DNA of 37,024 nucleotides from Bacteroidota bacterium (GTDB lineage Bacteria > Bacteroidota > Rhodothermia > Rhodothermales > Salinibacteraceae). The stretch covers positions 1 to 37,024 of the forward strand of contig JAAAOT010000374.1 in the NCBI GenBank assembly GCA_009908725.1. Direction: 5' to 3'. Numbering within the stretch: the first letter of the stretch is position 1; each line of letters starts with the position of its first letter. The notes below the pieces were generated by a model. The model saw only the letters and a program-made list of their open reading frames with translations, was not told where the DNA came from and ran no database searches. This document shows positions 8,182 to 16,446 of the stretch, one piece after another. The position numbers were made by a program, and so were the translations under genes.

Positions 8182-9806
8182 TCGTCGGCGTCCACGTGGT
8201 CGGGGAGAGCGGGGAGGAGCGCTTTCAGGTCGTCCAGTCTGTCGGCGTCCTTCGGCGCAAGGTCGCGGCGCCAGCGCTTGATCCGGGGAAACCGTGTAGC
8301 CACGCCGCACTTGTGACGGTTGGAGCGACGGACGCCTTCGAACGCGATTTCGAACACATGCTCGGGTTCGACAGACCGAACCGGGCCGAATCGTTCGACG
8401 GTATGTCGCCGCACCCAGTTGTCGAGGTCCTGGAACTGGTCGTCGGTCAGGCCGGAGTACGCTTTCGCGAAAATGACGAGCTCATCGTCGTCGTCCCAGA
8501 GGGCGAAGGACAGGTCCGTATGGAGCGTGGAGCGGCGACCGGAACCGCGCTGCGCATAAATCAGCACGCCGTCGAGCGTGTAGGGTTCGATTTTCCACTT
8601 CCACCAGTTTCCCTTCGGCCGACCGACGGCGTACGCTTTGTCCAGCCGCTTGAGCATCAATCCTTCCGTCTTGTGCTCCCGGCTGTCGGCCCGGGTATCG
8701 GCAAGGGCGTCCCAGGAGTCGCCCTGAACGGGTGTCGTGAGGCGGATGCTGGGTCCGTGCCGTCCTGCGTCGAAGAGCGACTCGAGCTTCTCCCGACGCG
8801 CACGGAGGGGCCATTCGCGGATGTCGTCTCCGTTCCATTCCAGCAGGTCGAACGCCATGAACGAGATCGGAACGTCCTCCATGAGGTCGGACGGCAGCGT
8901 TTTTCGACCGATGCGCTTCTGAAGCATGCCGAACGGCAGCACCTTCCCGTCTTTCCAGCCGAGAATTTCCCCGTCAAGGACCACGCCGTGGGGCAGCGCT
9001 TCGGCGGACGATGCGACTTCGGGGTAGCGCTCCGTGATTAGCTCTTCGCCGCGGGACCAGATGAACACCTCGCCCTCCCGGTGGATGACCTGCGAGCGAA
9101 TGCCGTCCCATTTCCACTCTGCGAGAAACCGGTCGTGATCGCCGACGACCTCCTGCGGGTGAACGTCGTTGTCGATCGGGTGGGCAAGGAGGAACGGGTA
9201 GGGTCGGCTGCGGTCGGCGTCCGACGTGTCCTCCGAGATCAGATTCTGAAAAAACTCTGCGGTCGGGGACCAGTCGCCCATCATGCGGGCGGTCAGGACG
9301 TCGCGATCGATCCCGCTGTAGGCCTCCAGGCCGCGGACGGTCAGCCCCTGCGAAACGCCGACGCGGAGGCCGCTCGTCGTCAGCTTATTCCAGACGAACC
9401 GCTCCCATCGGCCCAGTTCCCGCCAGATCGAGGTGACCTCCTCGCGCTGGACGGTTTCGTCCTCATTCCGTAGAGGCAGCAGGCGTTCCTCAACCCAGTA
9501 CGACAGCGTCTTCTGCGCGCTGCCGCCTTCATCGGGGAGAAGGAGGGTGATGGTTTCGGCGGTGTCGCCGACGGTCGTGTACGACTCTTCCAGCATCCAC
9601 TCCGGGATACCGACCATCTCCGCCGCCCATCGACGCATGTCCGTCGAGCTCAGGAGACGCTTCGGGCGCTCCCCCGACAGGAAATACACCGCCCAGGCGG
9701 CGTCCGCGGGTGCGGCCTGCTCGAAGTAATCGGCCATCGCCTCGATCTTGGCGTTCCGGCTCGTCGTCCGGTCCAGACGGCGATAAAGTTCGGCAAAGGC
9801 CTGCAT
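8178..9806 (-). CDS. ATP-dependent DNA ligase of the Lhr-associated repair cluster
   Basis: A 542-residue ATP-dependent DNA ligase. The N-terminal ~200 residues are the helical DNA-binding domain. The adenylation domain follows with motif I EWKWDGIR (catalytic Lys232), motif III LDGEI, motif IIIa FMAFDLLEW, motif IV EGLMLKR and motif V WWKWKI; the OB domain completes it. This is the family often annotated as cisplatin damage response ligase. It seals nicks using ATP. The TGA overlaps the ATG of the helicase gene by 4 bases. The gap to the exonuclease gene upstream is unusually long (272 bases) and filled with repeats and a duplicated exonuclease fragment. Confidence 0.95.
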   Translation of the reverse strand: MQAFAELYRRLDRTTSRNAKIEAMADYFEQAAPADAAWAVYFLSGERPKRLLSSTDMRRWAAEMVGIPEWMLEESYTTVGDTAETITLLLPDEGGSAQKTLSYWVEERLLPLRNEDETVQREEVTSIWRELGRWERFVWNKLTTSGLRVGVSQGLTVRGLEAYSGIDRDVLTARMMGDWSPTAEFFQNLISEDTSDADRSRPYPFLLAHPIDNDVHPQEVVGDHDRFLAEWKWDGIRSQVIHREGEVFIWSRGEELITERYPEVASSAEALPHGVVLDGEILGWKDGKVLPFGMLQKRIGRKTLPSDLMEDVPISFMAFDLLEWNGDDIREWPLRARREKLESLFDAGRHGPSIRLTTPVQGDSWDALADTRADSREHKTEGLMLKRLDKAYAVGRPKGNWWKWKIEPYTLDGVLIYAQRGSGRRSTLHTDLSFALWDDDDELVIFAKAYSGLTDDQFQDLDNWVRRHTVERFGPVRSVEPEHVFEIAFEGVRRSNRHKCGVATRFPRIKRWRRDLAPKDADRLDDLKALLPALPDHVDADE

Positions 9807-10078
9807 GGGGAAACGGTTAAGGGTTCAAAGTTCAGCGTTCAGAGTTCAGCGTTCAAGGACCAACACCGCCATCGCCACCTCACAATCACCTACACACCTA
9901 CACACATTAACACCTTAACACCTTAACACCGCATTCAATCGTCATACTGCGAGCGGAGCGGGAGTTCACGGGCGTCAAGGCCCTTTTCTTCCTGCAGCCA
10001 CCGGGCGAAAGAGTCGTTGTTGCCGTGCGTGACGTAGACACATTAACACCTTAACACATTAACACCTTAACCCCGCAT
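9807..10078. repeat. Repeat-filled gap between exonuclease and ligase genes
   Basis: Contains heptamer-type repeats (9818-9858; GTTCAGC, GTTCAGA variants), a CACCTACACA / CACCTTAACA array (about 9887-9930), an extra copy of the exonuclease 3' end (9929-10039), and a second CACCTTAACA array (10040-10074). No intact gene. A promoter for the ligase and helicase could sit here but none is evident. Confidence 0.8.
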
Positions 10079-10188
10079 TCAATCGTCATACTGCGAGCGG
10101 AGCGGGAGTTCACGGGCGTCAAGGCCCTTTTCTTCCTGCAGCCACCGGGCGAAAGAGTCGTTGTTGCCGTGCGTGACGTAGACGGTTT
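9901..10188. repeat. 144-bp tandem duplication
   Basis: Two adjacent units of 144 bases (about 9901-10044 and 10045-10188). Each unit holds a CACCTTAACA-type spacer plus 111 bases of exonuclease 3' end. The coding part is identical; the spacer parts differ at a few positions, as expected for a slipping microsatellite. The right edge of unit 1 is the GTAGAC/ACATTAAC junction at 10039/10040. Confidence 0.85.
9935..10039 (-). pseudogene. Duplicated 3' fragment of the exonuclease gene
   Basis: The last ~35 codons of the exonuclease, including the stop, are repeated here without a start codon. Bases 9929-10039 are identical to 10073-10183, and the period is exactly 144 bases because one CACCTTAACA-type spacer array was duplicated along with the gene end. 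Perfect identity over 111 bases argues for a recent event or an assembly artefact. The fragment reads VYVTHGNNDSFARWLQEEK and onward and has no independent function that I can see. Confidence 0.9.
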
Positions 10189-11119
10189 GGGCGCCGGTGC
10201 CGTCGATGACGTCGTTCAGGTGAGGCCAGTCGAGGTGGTCCGACAGGACGAAGCCGCGGTCGAGCGAGCGCCGGCGTTTGTTGCCGCGGATGCGCATCCA
10301 CCCGGACGCGAAGCCCGTGGATACGGGATCGAAACGCTGGATCCACCGCGAGCCGCCGGCGCTGGACGGGGCCACCACGAGCGCCTCGCTCCAGTCCTCC
10401 GGAGCATTTTCGTCGGACACATACGTGGTCGGCGGCAGGTTGACGCCATCGCCGCGATAGACGTCGTTCATCTTCTGGACGGCGCCGTGGCAGTAGATCG
10501 GTCCGATCGATGCGTCCACCCCGGCAATCAGCCGCTGGGCCTTCCCGAGGGAGTAGCCGAAGAGGACGGACGTCTTCCCTTCCTCCCGGTTCTTCTTCCA
10601 CCATCGATTGATCTTGCCAAACACTTCCTCCGGATCCGGCCACCGGTAGATGGGAAGCCCGAACGTGCATTCAGTGATGAACACGTCGCATTCCACAAGC
10701 TCGAAGGGCGTACACGTCGGATCGGGTGCCACCTTGTAGTCGCCCGTCACCACCCAGACCTCGCCCCGGTGCTCCAGGCGGACCTGTGCGGAGCCGCGGA
10801 TGTGACCCGCAGGGTGGAGGGACACGGTTACGCCGCCCACGTCGATCGTCTCACCGTATGCCACCGTCTGGATGGCGGCACCGTCCAGCATTCGATGCCG
10901 GAGCACGCCCTCGCCTTCCGCGCTCGTCAGGTAATGGTCGGATCCGCGCGCCGCGTGGTCGCCGTGGGCGTGCGTAACAATCGCGCGCTCGACGGGGCGA
11001 TGCGGGTCGATGTGGAAGTCGCCGGCCGGGCAGTAGAGGCCGTCGTCGGATACGGTCAGCAATCCGTCCACAGAGGGAATTGCGCGTGATGAAAGGGATA
11101 CCGGATTCGAGGGCGGCAT
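10079..11119 (-). CDS. Ligase-associated DNA damage response exonuclease (beta-CASP metallo-beta-lactamase fold)
   Basis: A 346-residue nuclease of the metallo-beta-lactamase/beta-CASP family, the Exo member of the four-gene repair cluster. Visible motifs: IVTHAHGDHA (His50 to His55, metal binding), PAGHIRGSAQ, VTGDYK (Asp ligand), ITECTFG, and the C-terminal VLSDHLDW and VYVTHGN. Relatives commonly begin near LLTVSDDGLYCPAGDF, so GTG or TTG codons around residues 17-20 are possible starts; the ATG at 11119 adds a short leader. First gene of the minus-strand cluster exo-lig-lhr-pdeM. Its 3' end is tandemly duplicated immediately downstream. Confidence 0.93.
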   Translation of the reverse strand: MPPSNPVSLSSRAIPSVDGLLTVSDDGLYCPAGDFHIDPHRPVERAIVTHAHGDHAARGSDHYLTSAEGEGVLRHRMLDGAAIQTVAYGETIDVGGVTVSLHPAGHIRGSAQVRLEHRGEVWVVTGDYKVAPDPTCTPFELVECDVFITECTFGLPIYRWPDPEEVFGKINRWWKKNREEGKTSVLFGYSLGKAQRLIAGVDASIGPIYCHGAVQKMNDVYRGDGVNLPPTTYVSDENAPEDWSEALVVAPSSAGGSRWIQRFDPVSTGFASGWMRIRGNKRRRSLDRGFVLSDHLDWPHLNDVIDGTGAQTVYVTHGNNDSFARWLQEEKGLDARELPLRSQYDD

Positions 11120-11285
11120 TCAAACGCATCAACACCGTAGCCAGTCCGCGTCGGGACCGCAACTCGGATCCGGGGATCTGTCTAGATTTTTTCAGGTGCC
11201 AGGACCCAGGAACACCGCCTCCTGACGTGAATGCGATGCTCTCGCAACTCCCGTTCTCCCTGTAGATGATGCCCGGAAGGCTCGC
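11120..11285. promoter_or_regulatory. Divergent promoter region between exonuclease and UvrD-like genes
   Basis: These 166 bases separate two divergent genes, so promoters for both the repair cluster and the helicase must lie here. A TAGATTTTTTCAGG stretch near 11182-11195 is the most AT-rich part. GGAAGG at 11275-11280 is a plausible ribosome-binding site for the ATG at 11286. No operator is recognised. Confidence 0.45.
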
Positions 11286-13426
11286 ATGCCCGGACGCCCC
11301 CCATGGCTGGATGACGCTGTTTGGATCGAAAGGCAGCGGGCGGTGATCACGTCGGATGCTGGCGCCGTGATCCTGCGCGGGGGGCTTCGATCGGGAAAAA
11401 CGACGGCGCTCATCGCCCGGGCGCTTCGACACGCCCGTTGCGCTGACGCAGAGGGTGCGGTCTACATGATCGCCAACACGGCGGTCGGGGCGGGCCGGCT
11501 CCGCTCGATGATCGGGGCGTCGGACGCTGGTGGCGGCATCGAGGTCCGCACGGTCCACGAACTCGCCACGCAGGTCCTCCGGGCTCTCGATACGTCGGAC
11601 GACTGGACGCTCTCTACTTCCGACGCCGACCGGTCTCGCGTACGCCGGATTCTGTCGGACCTCGGCTATCGCGACCTCAGCGACCGCCCGTATGACGTCT
11701 GGCGAGAGATTCGATCGCGCCGGGCGGACGGGCGCCATCCCCGGGTGCCGCCGTCGTTTCCCCTCACGGACGATGAGATGACGGAGGCGATGGAGATGTA
11801 CCGCGCGTCGCTGGATCGAACCCGGACGCTCGATCCGCCGGGCCTGTTGGTGCGCGCGACGGACGCGATGGAGGGAAATGAGCGCCAACCGGTGCCGGTA
11901 CGCCACCTGTTCATTGACGACGCCGAGAATCTGTCGCCCGTCGAGGTGGGCTTTCTCCGGGTGCTGGAGCCCGATTCGGTCACCGTTGCGATGAACCCGG
12001 ATGCATCGGTGATGGCATCCCTCGGCGCCGATCCCTCGGAGGTAGCGGAATGGGTGTCCGAGGGGCCTCCGCCGCAGGACATCGACCTGGATTCACCGGA
12101 GAGCGGCACGCCAATCCTGGATACTGCACAGCGCGTGCTGCGAGACGCGGCCGGCCGGGATGCGGGGGCGGGGAATGAAGCAGCCGCGATCCAGATGTTC
12201 ACCGCACCGTCCGCGACGGCCGAGCGGGAACGCGTGGCTCAGGCGGTCCGGGAGCTCATCGACCGCGAGGAATGCGCCCCCGGGGACGTGGCTGTGCTCG
12301 CGCCGACGGCGTCCCTACGCGACGAATGTGCCGCGACGCTGCGCGAGAAAGGTGTTCCGGTCGACGTGCTGGGATCGCCGTGGCACGCGCAGGAGGCGAT
12401 TCTCGATATTCTGTCGTATCTCTTCGTGCTTGCGAATCCGCGAGATAACGCCCACCTGTTTCGCGTTATCAACCGGCCGTCGCGTGGCATCGGTCGAAAA
12501 ACGAAGGAGCGCCTCCGTACGTATGCGGAGGAGAATACTCTGTCGGCCTGGGACGCGATCGACCGGGCCCGATCCGAAGGGGCCTTGAGCAGCCGGGCGC
12601 GACGCGTTCTCGGTCGATTTCGCGATCTCATGGAGCCGCTGATCGAGAAGGCCCGGCGTGTCCCGGCGGTAGAGACGGCCCGGGCCGTGCTTGCCGATAC
12701 GGAGTTGCTGACACCGGTCACCCGCGGGCGAACGCGTGAACAGATCGAGCGGGAGGAGCAGATCGAGCGTTTTCTGCACACGCTCCCGGATGAAGGTGAC
12801 ATCGATGCACTGCGCGCGTTTCTTGACCGCGCGGCACTCGGCTATGCACCGGGTCAGCCGGACGGCATGGACAATTGCCGGCGGGCCATGCCGTGCGACG
12901 CGAGGCGCTGCTGGCGGAGGAGCGACGGCGGCTCGCGGTGGCCATTTCTCGCGGGACATCGACCGCCGTGCTTTCGTGGACGCAAAGTCGCGGCAGCGGA
13001 CGGCGCGAAGAGCCGACGTCGCGGTCCCGGTTCTGGGACAATGTCGGATCGATTCCGACGTACCGCCTTGTGATGGAGGAGGCCGACGATTACCAGACCA
13101 GCCTCCGCGCAAAACAGGCGTCGTCAGCGTCCTCCCGCCGACCGACGGACGAAGACGCGAACGCGATCCGACCCGGGCAGCGCGTCCGGCACGCGAAGCT
13201 CGGGTTGGGCGTTGTGGATCAAGTCAAACAGGACGAGAAGCAGCACGTAGCCACTGTGACGTTCGATGACCGCGGGACGAAGACGCTGAACCTGAAGTAT
13301 GCCTCTGTGGATCAAGTCAAACAGGACGAGAAGCAGCACGTAGCCACTGTGACGTTCGATGACCGCGGGACGAAGACGCTGAACCTGAAGTATGCCTCCC
13401 TCACGATCGTGGAGGACGGGGAGTGA
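11286..13426 (+). pseudogene. UvrD/PcrA-like superfamily 1 helicase, disrupted by deletion of the motif V region and frameshift
   Basis: The first frame (from 11286) shows Walker A GGLRSGKTTAL, motif Ic-like VRTVHELATQVL, a Walker B variant FIDDAEN (usually DEAQD), and NRPSRGIGRKTKERL of the 2B region, up to PDGMDN at 12875. The family continuation then appears in another frame: LPAGHAVRREALLAEERRR with the motif VI-like AVAISRGTSTAVLSW, running to the stop at 13424-13426. The segment that should lie between, holding motif V (the T-x-H-x-x-K-G-L-E-F type block), is missing, so about 80-100 bases seem deleted at about 12870-12885. The C-terminus is a PcrA-type Tudor-like domain (RPGQRVRHAKLGLGVV) with a 31-residue internal duplication. 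Without motif V and in two frames it cannot make an active helicase. It lies divergent to the repair cluster. Confidence 0.82.
13213..13398 (+). repeat. Perfect 93-bp in-frame tandem duplication in the helicase C-terminal domain
   Basis: Bases 13213-13305 and 13306-13398 are identical. The unit is 31 codons and encodes VDQVKQDEKQHVATVTFDDR followed by GTKTLNLKYAS. It covers most of the strands of a Tudor-like domain, so the frame is kept and the barrel is extended or broken. Complete identity suggests a recent event. Confidence 0.9.
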
Positions 13427-13471
13427 GGGGGAAGGGGAAAAGGAGAGAGGGGGAAAGGGGGAAGGGGAGAA
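13425..13471 (+). repeat. 47-nt uninterrupted polypurine tract
   Basis: Only A and G on the plus strand, mainly GGGGGAA and GGGGAAAA blocks, directly over and after the helicase stop codon. Such tracts can form triplex DNA or stall replication. No gene. Confidence 0.7.
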
Positions 13472-13794
13472 TGGGGGATGTCAGACTTGGGGTGTTGTAC
13501 GGTCCTGGCGGCAGCGTCCGAAACCGGAGGGATTCCGCCTGATGTGATGCGTACGGGGGCGGTGTTTTGGTTCTGGGTTCTGGGTTCTGAGTGCCGGGTT
13601 CTGGGTTCCGGGTTCTGAGTGCTGGGTTCTGGGTTCCGGGCTTTTACGTGCTGTCATTCGCAATCGAAAATCCCCAATCCCTCATTCACAATTCCAAATT
13701 CCGAACGCACCAACGAACCAACGCGATAACGAACCAACGCGATAACGAACCAACGCGATAACGAACCAACGCGATAACGATCCAACGAAAAAAT
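13427..13794. repeat. Repeat-rich intergenic region before the SDR gene
   Basis: Holds the polypurine tract, a heptamer array at 13568-13640 (variants of GGTTCTG, GGTTCCG and GAGTGCTG), and a 16-bp array at 13715-13778. Bases 13650-13710 are AT-richer and may carry the promoter of the SDR gene. No reading frame here resembles a gene. Confidence 0.75.
13715..13778 (+). repeat. Four perfect copies of a 16-bp unit ahead of the SDR start
   Basis: GAACCAACGCGATAAC is repeated four times without a mismatch, flanked by partial copies (GCACCAAC before, GATCCAACG after). The array ends 16 bases before the ATG at 13795, so copy number would change the leader or the promoter spacing of that gene. Confidence 0.9.
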
Positions 13795-14403
13795 ATGACC
13801 ATCTTACTGATTGGCGCGAGCGGGACCATTGGCTCGGCGGTGTACGACGCACTGGCGGGCGATCATGATGTGGTTCGGGTCGGGCGGACGAGCGGGGACA
13901 TTCGCATGGACATGGAAAGCCCCGAGTCGATTCGCGACATGTATGAGGAGGCGGGGGCGTTCGACGCGGTAGCGTGCGCGGCCGGGAATGCGGCCTTCAA
14001 CCCGCTGGACGAGTTGAGCGAGGACGACTTCGGTCGCAGCATTCAGAGCAAGCTGATGGGGCAGGTGAACCTTGTCCGCTACGGCCTTCCGCATCTGGGC
14101 AACCCCCGGAACGCGTCGTTCACGCTGGTGAGCGGCATTCTGAGCCAGCACCCGATGCCGGGCAGTGCCGCCATCAGCATGGTCAACGGCGGCCTGGAGG
14201 GGTTCGTCCGCGCCGCCGCACTGGATACGCCAGACGGGGTCCGCGTCAATGTCGTGAGTCCGCCCTGGGTCAGCGAGACCCTGGAAGAGATGGGGGAAGA
14301 CCCGTCCGACGGTGTGCCCGCCGCCGTCGTCGCGAAGGCGTACGTCGACAGCATCACCGGATCAGCAAGCGGCGACGTCCTGGACGTTCGCGACTATGCC
14401 TGA
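13795..14403 (+). CDS. Short-chain dehydrogenase-fold protein lacking the catalytic Tyr and Lys
   Basis: A 202-residue Rossmann-fold protein. The cofactor loop GASGTIG (7-13) and CAAGNA (the NNAG equivalent) are present, as is a Ser at 113 (LVSGILS). At the position of the usual Tyr-x-x-x-Lys the sequence is AISMVNGGLEGF, giving Ile127 and Asn131 instead. An SDR subgroup typified by Listeria Lin1944 keeps the fold but lacks these residues, and this protein fits it. It may bind NAD(P) without classical oxidoreductase chemistry. The ATG is preceded by a 16-bp tandem array rather than a clear ribosome-binding site. It is followed after 35 bases by a small conserved protein gene. Confidence 0.85.
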   Translation: MTILLIGASGTIGSAVYDALAGDHDVVRVGRTSGDIRMDMESPESIRDMYEEAGAFDAVACAAGNAAFNPLDELSEDDFGRSIQSKLMGQVNLVRYGLPHLGNPRNASFTLVSGILSQHPMPGSAAISMVNGGLEGFVRAAALDTPDGVRVNVVSPPWVSETLEEMGEDPSDGVPAAVVAKAYVDSITGSASGDVLDVRDYA

Positions 14404-14438
14404 TTTGCGCGTCCATCCCCGTGGAGCCTGCATCGACC

Positions 14439-14747
14439 ATGAACGAGCGATTTCATCAGCGCCGGCGTCTCATCGAGGAAATGAACCGGCTGGCGGAAAC
14501 GGTTCTCCCCTCCCGGGCGACCGACGACCCCCGGTATCCCGTGTCGGATGACCACTGCTTCAAGCGGATCGCGTTCGACGCGGCTGCCGGTGGAAAGTGG
14601 AGTGCGTCGATCCGCCGGCCGTTCTACCGATATGCCACGGACGAAGAGATACGGACCGCCATTCAGGTTCTCAAGGAGATGACCGACAACCCGGACCGGG
14701 CCGTCACCCTCAACCGGGCCTCTCTGTCGTATCGACGCGCACCGTAA
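14439..14747 (+). CDS. Small conserved protein of unknown function
   Basis: A 102-residue protein from the ATG at 14439. Charged N-terminal helix (RRRLIEEMNRLAE), then a block centred on DDHCFKRIAFDAAAGGKW, then RRPFYRYATDEEIRTAI and a C-terminal LNRASLSYRR. The pattern His-Cys-Phe-x-Arg-Ile followed by Lys-Trp and a final Leu-Asn-Arg-x-Ser-Leu recalls small Bacteroidota proteins that are sometimes labelled acetyltransferase without clear support. No signal peptide or membrane segment. It lies 35 bases after the SDR gene and is probably co-transcribed. Function unknown. Confidence 0.65.
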   Translation: MNERFHQRRRLIEEMNRLAETVLPSRATDDPRYPVSDDHCFKRIAFDAAAGGKWSASIRRPFYRYATDEEIRTAIQVLKEMTDNPDRAVTLNRASLSYRRAP

Positions 14748-14814
14748 GAGCGCCCACTCCCACCTTCTCCCATGACCTGGGACCTTCGAGGAATGAACGC
14801 CCCCGGAGGAGTGG

Positions 14815-14859
14815 AAAACAAAAAACGCCCTGCCTCGGACACGTGCCGGAGCAGGGCGT
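14815..14859 (-). terminator. Rho-independent terminator of the DEAD-box helicase gene
   Basis: On the minus strand a 9-bp perfect stem (ACGCCCTGC at 14825-14833 with GCAGGGCGT at 14851-14859) is followed by TTTTTTGTTTT. It sits just past the helicase stop at 14884. The stem could also stop the convergent plus-strand transcript, which lacks a T-tract. Confidence 0.9.
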
Positions 14860-14883
14860 AACTACATGCAATGCATCGCGTCG

Positions 14884-16446
14884 CTATTCCACGCGGACGC
14901 GGCGATTGCCGATTTTGTAGAGGCCGCTCTTCGCCAGGACCTGGTCGACGTACTGCGCGGGAATGTCGATCATCGTGTGGCCACCGTGGATGTCGATTTT
15001 GCCGATCGATCCACCGGGAATGCCGGAGCCGCCAGCGATGCTACCGACGACCTGTCCCGGTCGGGTGCCACTTTTTCTGCCGGTGTTCAGCTTCAGTCGG
15101 ACCATGCCGTCCTCGTGGGAGTCGCGGACGCGCTCTGTCGACGTGTCCTCCTCGTTGGCGCGGGAGCGAGACCGAGCGGCTTTGAGGGCGGCCGCGGCGA
15201 TGTCGACGGGATTGCGCCCCTCGTTCATCAGTTCGTGGACAATCGCCTTTTCCCGGCTCCAGTCCTCGGCGTCTACCCATTCGCCGATCTCCGCGCGAAC
15301 CTGCGCATCCCGGTGGGCCTGAACATCGGCTTCCGTCGGCAGCTGGTGGGTGGCGATGTTGCGTTTCGTGTATCGCTCAATCTTACGCAGGCGCTTCCGG
15401 CGATTGTTGGGCACCAGCGAGATGGCGGTCCCGGATTTCCCGGCACGGCCCGTCCGCCCGACCCGATGGACGTAGACCTCCGGGTCCGTCGGAAGCTCGT
15501 AGTTGAAGACGTGCGAGATGTGGTCGATGTCAAGCCCGCGCGCTGCTACGTTGGTGCCGACGAGCACGTTGATCTCACCGTTGCGGAAGCGATTGAGCAT
15601 CTTGCGTCGCTGGTACTGCTCCATCTCGCCGTTCAGGGCGCCGGCGTCGTGGCCCTTCGCCTGAAGCTGATCCGCAAGGCGAAACGTGTCGGCACGGGTC
15701 CGGGCAAAAACGATCGCGCTGTCGATTGCCTCGGTCTGGAGGAGCCGTACGAGGGCGTCCAGGCGGTTCCGTTTGGAGACGAAATAGGCCCGCTGCTCGA
15801 TGTTTTCGGCGGTCCGGTTCTTCGCCTTCAGGCGGCAGGTCTCGGGACTGTCGAGGTGCTTCGACGCCAGTCGCTCGAAGCTGCGCGACATGGTGGCGGA
15901 GAAGAAGGCGGTTTGCCGATCGTCCGGCGTCGCGGACAGAATGGCCTCGATGTCGTCGATGAAGCCCATGCTGAGCATCTCGTCGGCTTCGTCAAGCACG
16001 GCCACCTCAACGTTGCTCAGGTCGATCAACCCTTTATTGATCAGGTCAAGGAGTCGTCCCGGCGTGCCGACGACGACGTCCACCCCCTGCTTGATGCGGC
16101 CGATCTGCTTGCGGTACGACTGTCCGCCGTACACGGCGAGCACGCTCATGCCGACGTTCGAGCCGTAGGATTTGGCTGACTTCGCGACCTGAACGGCGAG
16201 TTCGCGGGTGGGGCAGAGGACGAGTCCGCGGATGGTGCCGGTTCCGCCCCCGAGGTGGTGAAGCATCGGCAGTGTGAACGCGGCGGTTTTGCCGGTGCCC
16301 GTCTGCGCCTGACCGACGACGTCGCGTCCGGCGAGAAGCGACGGGATGAGAGCGGATTGGATCGGCGTCGGGGTGTCATACCCCAGCTCTTTGACCGTCG
16401 CGATGAGATGGGAGTTGAGGCCCAGTGAAGCAAAAGACGTAGACAT
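14884..16446 (-). CDS. DEAD-box ATP-dependent RNA helicase, DeaD/CsdA type
   Basis: A 520-residue DEAD-box helicase. Q motif region TPTPIQ (about 25-30), Walker A AQTGTGKT (47-54), PTRELA, DEAD (152-155), SAT (183-185), the ARGLDI block and HRVGRTGRAG (about 327-336) are all present. The last ~75 residues form a DbpA/CsdA-type RNA-binding domain (VRLKLNTGRKSG, GSIGKIDIHGGH), after a basic linker. It unwinds RNA duplexes in ribosome assembly or mRNA turnover; relatives often help at low temperature. The frame is open back to 16542, but MSTSFASLGL at 16446 matches family starts. A strong terminator follows the gene. Confidence 0.94.
   Translation of the reverse strand: MSTSFASLGLNSHLIATVKELGYDTPTPIQSALIPSLLAGRDVVGQAQTGTGKTAAFTLPMLHHLGGGTGTIRGLVLCPTRELAVQVAKSAKSYGSNVGMSVLAVYGGQSYRKQIGRIKQGVDVVVGTPGRLLDLINKGLIDLSNVEVAVLDEADEMLSMGFIDDIEAILSATPDDRQTAFFSATMSRSFERLASKHLDSPETCRLKAKNRTAENIEQRAYFVSKRNRLDALVRLLQTEAIDSAIVFARTRADTFRLADQLQAKGHDAGALNGEMEQYQRRKMLNRFRNGEINVLVGTNVAARGLDIDHISHVFNYELPTDPEVYVHRVGRTGRAGKSGTAISLVPNNRRKRLRKIERYTKRNIATHQLPTEADVQAHRDAQVRAEIGEWVDAEDWSREKAIVHELMNEGRNPVDIAAAALKAARSRSRANEEDTSTERVRDSHEDGMVRLKLNTGRKSGTRPGQVVGSIAGGSGIPGGSIGKIDIHGGHTMIDIPAQYVDQVLAKSGLYKIGNRRVRVE

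Noticed and set aside
13715-13778. CRISPR array
   Set aside because: The 16-bp units abut each other without spacers and no cas gene is present.
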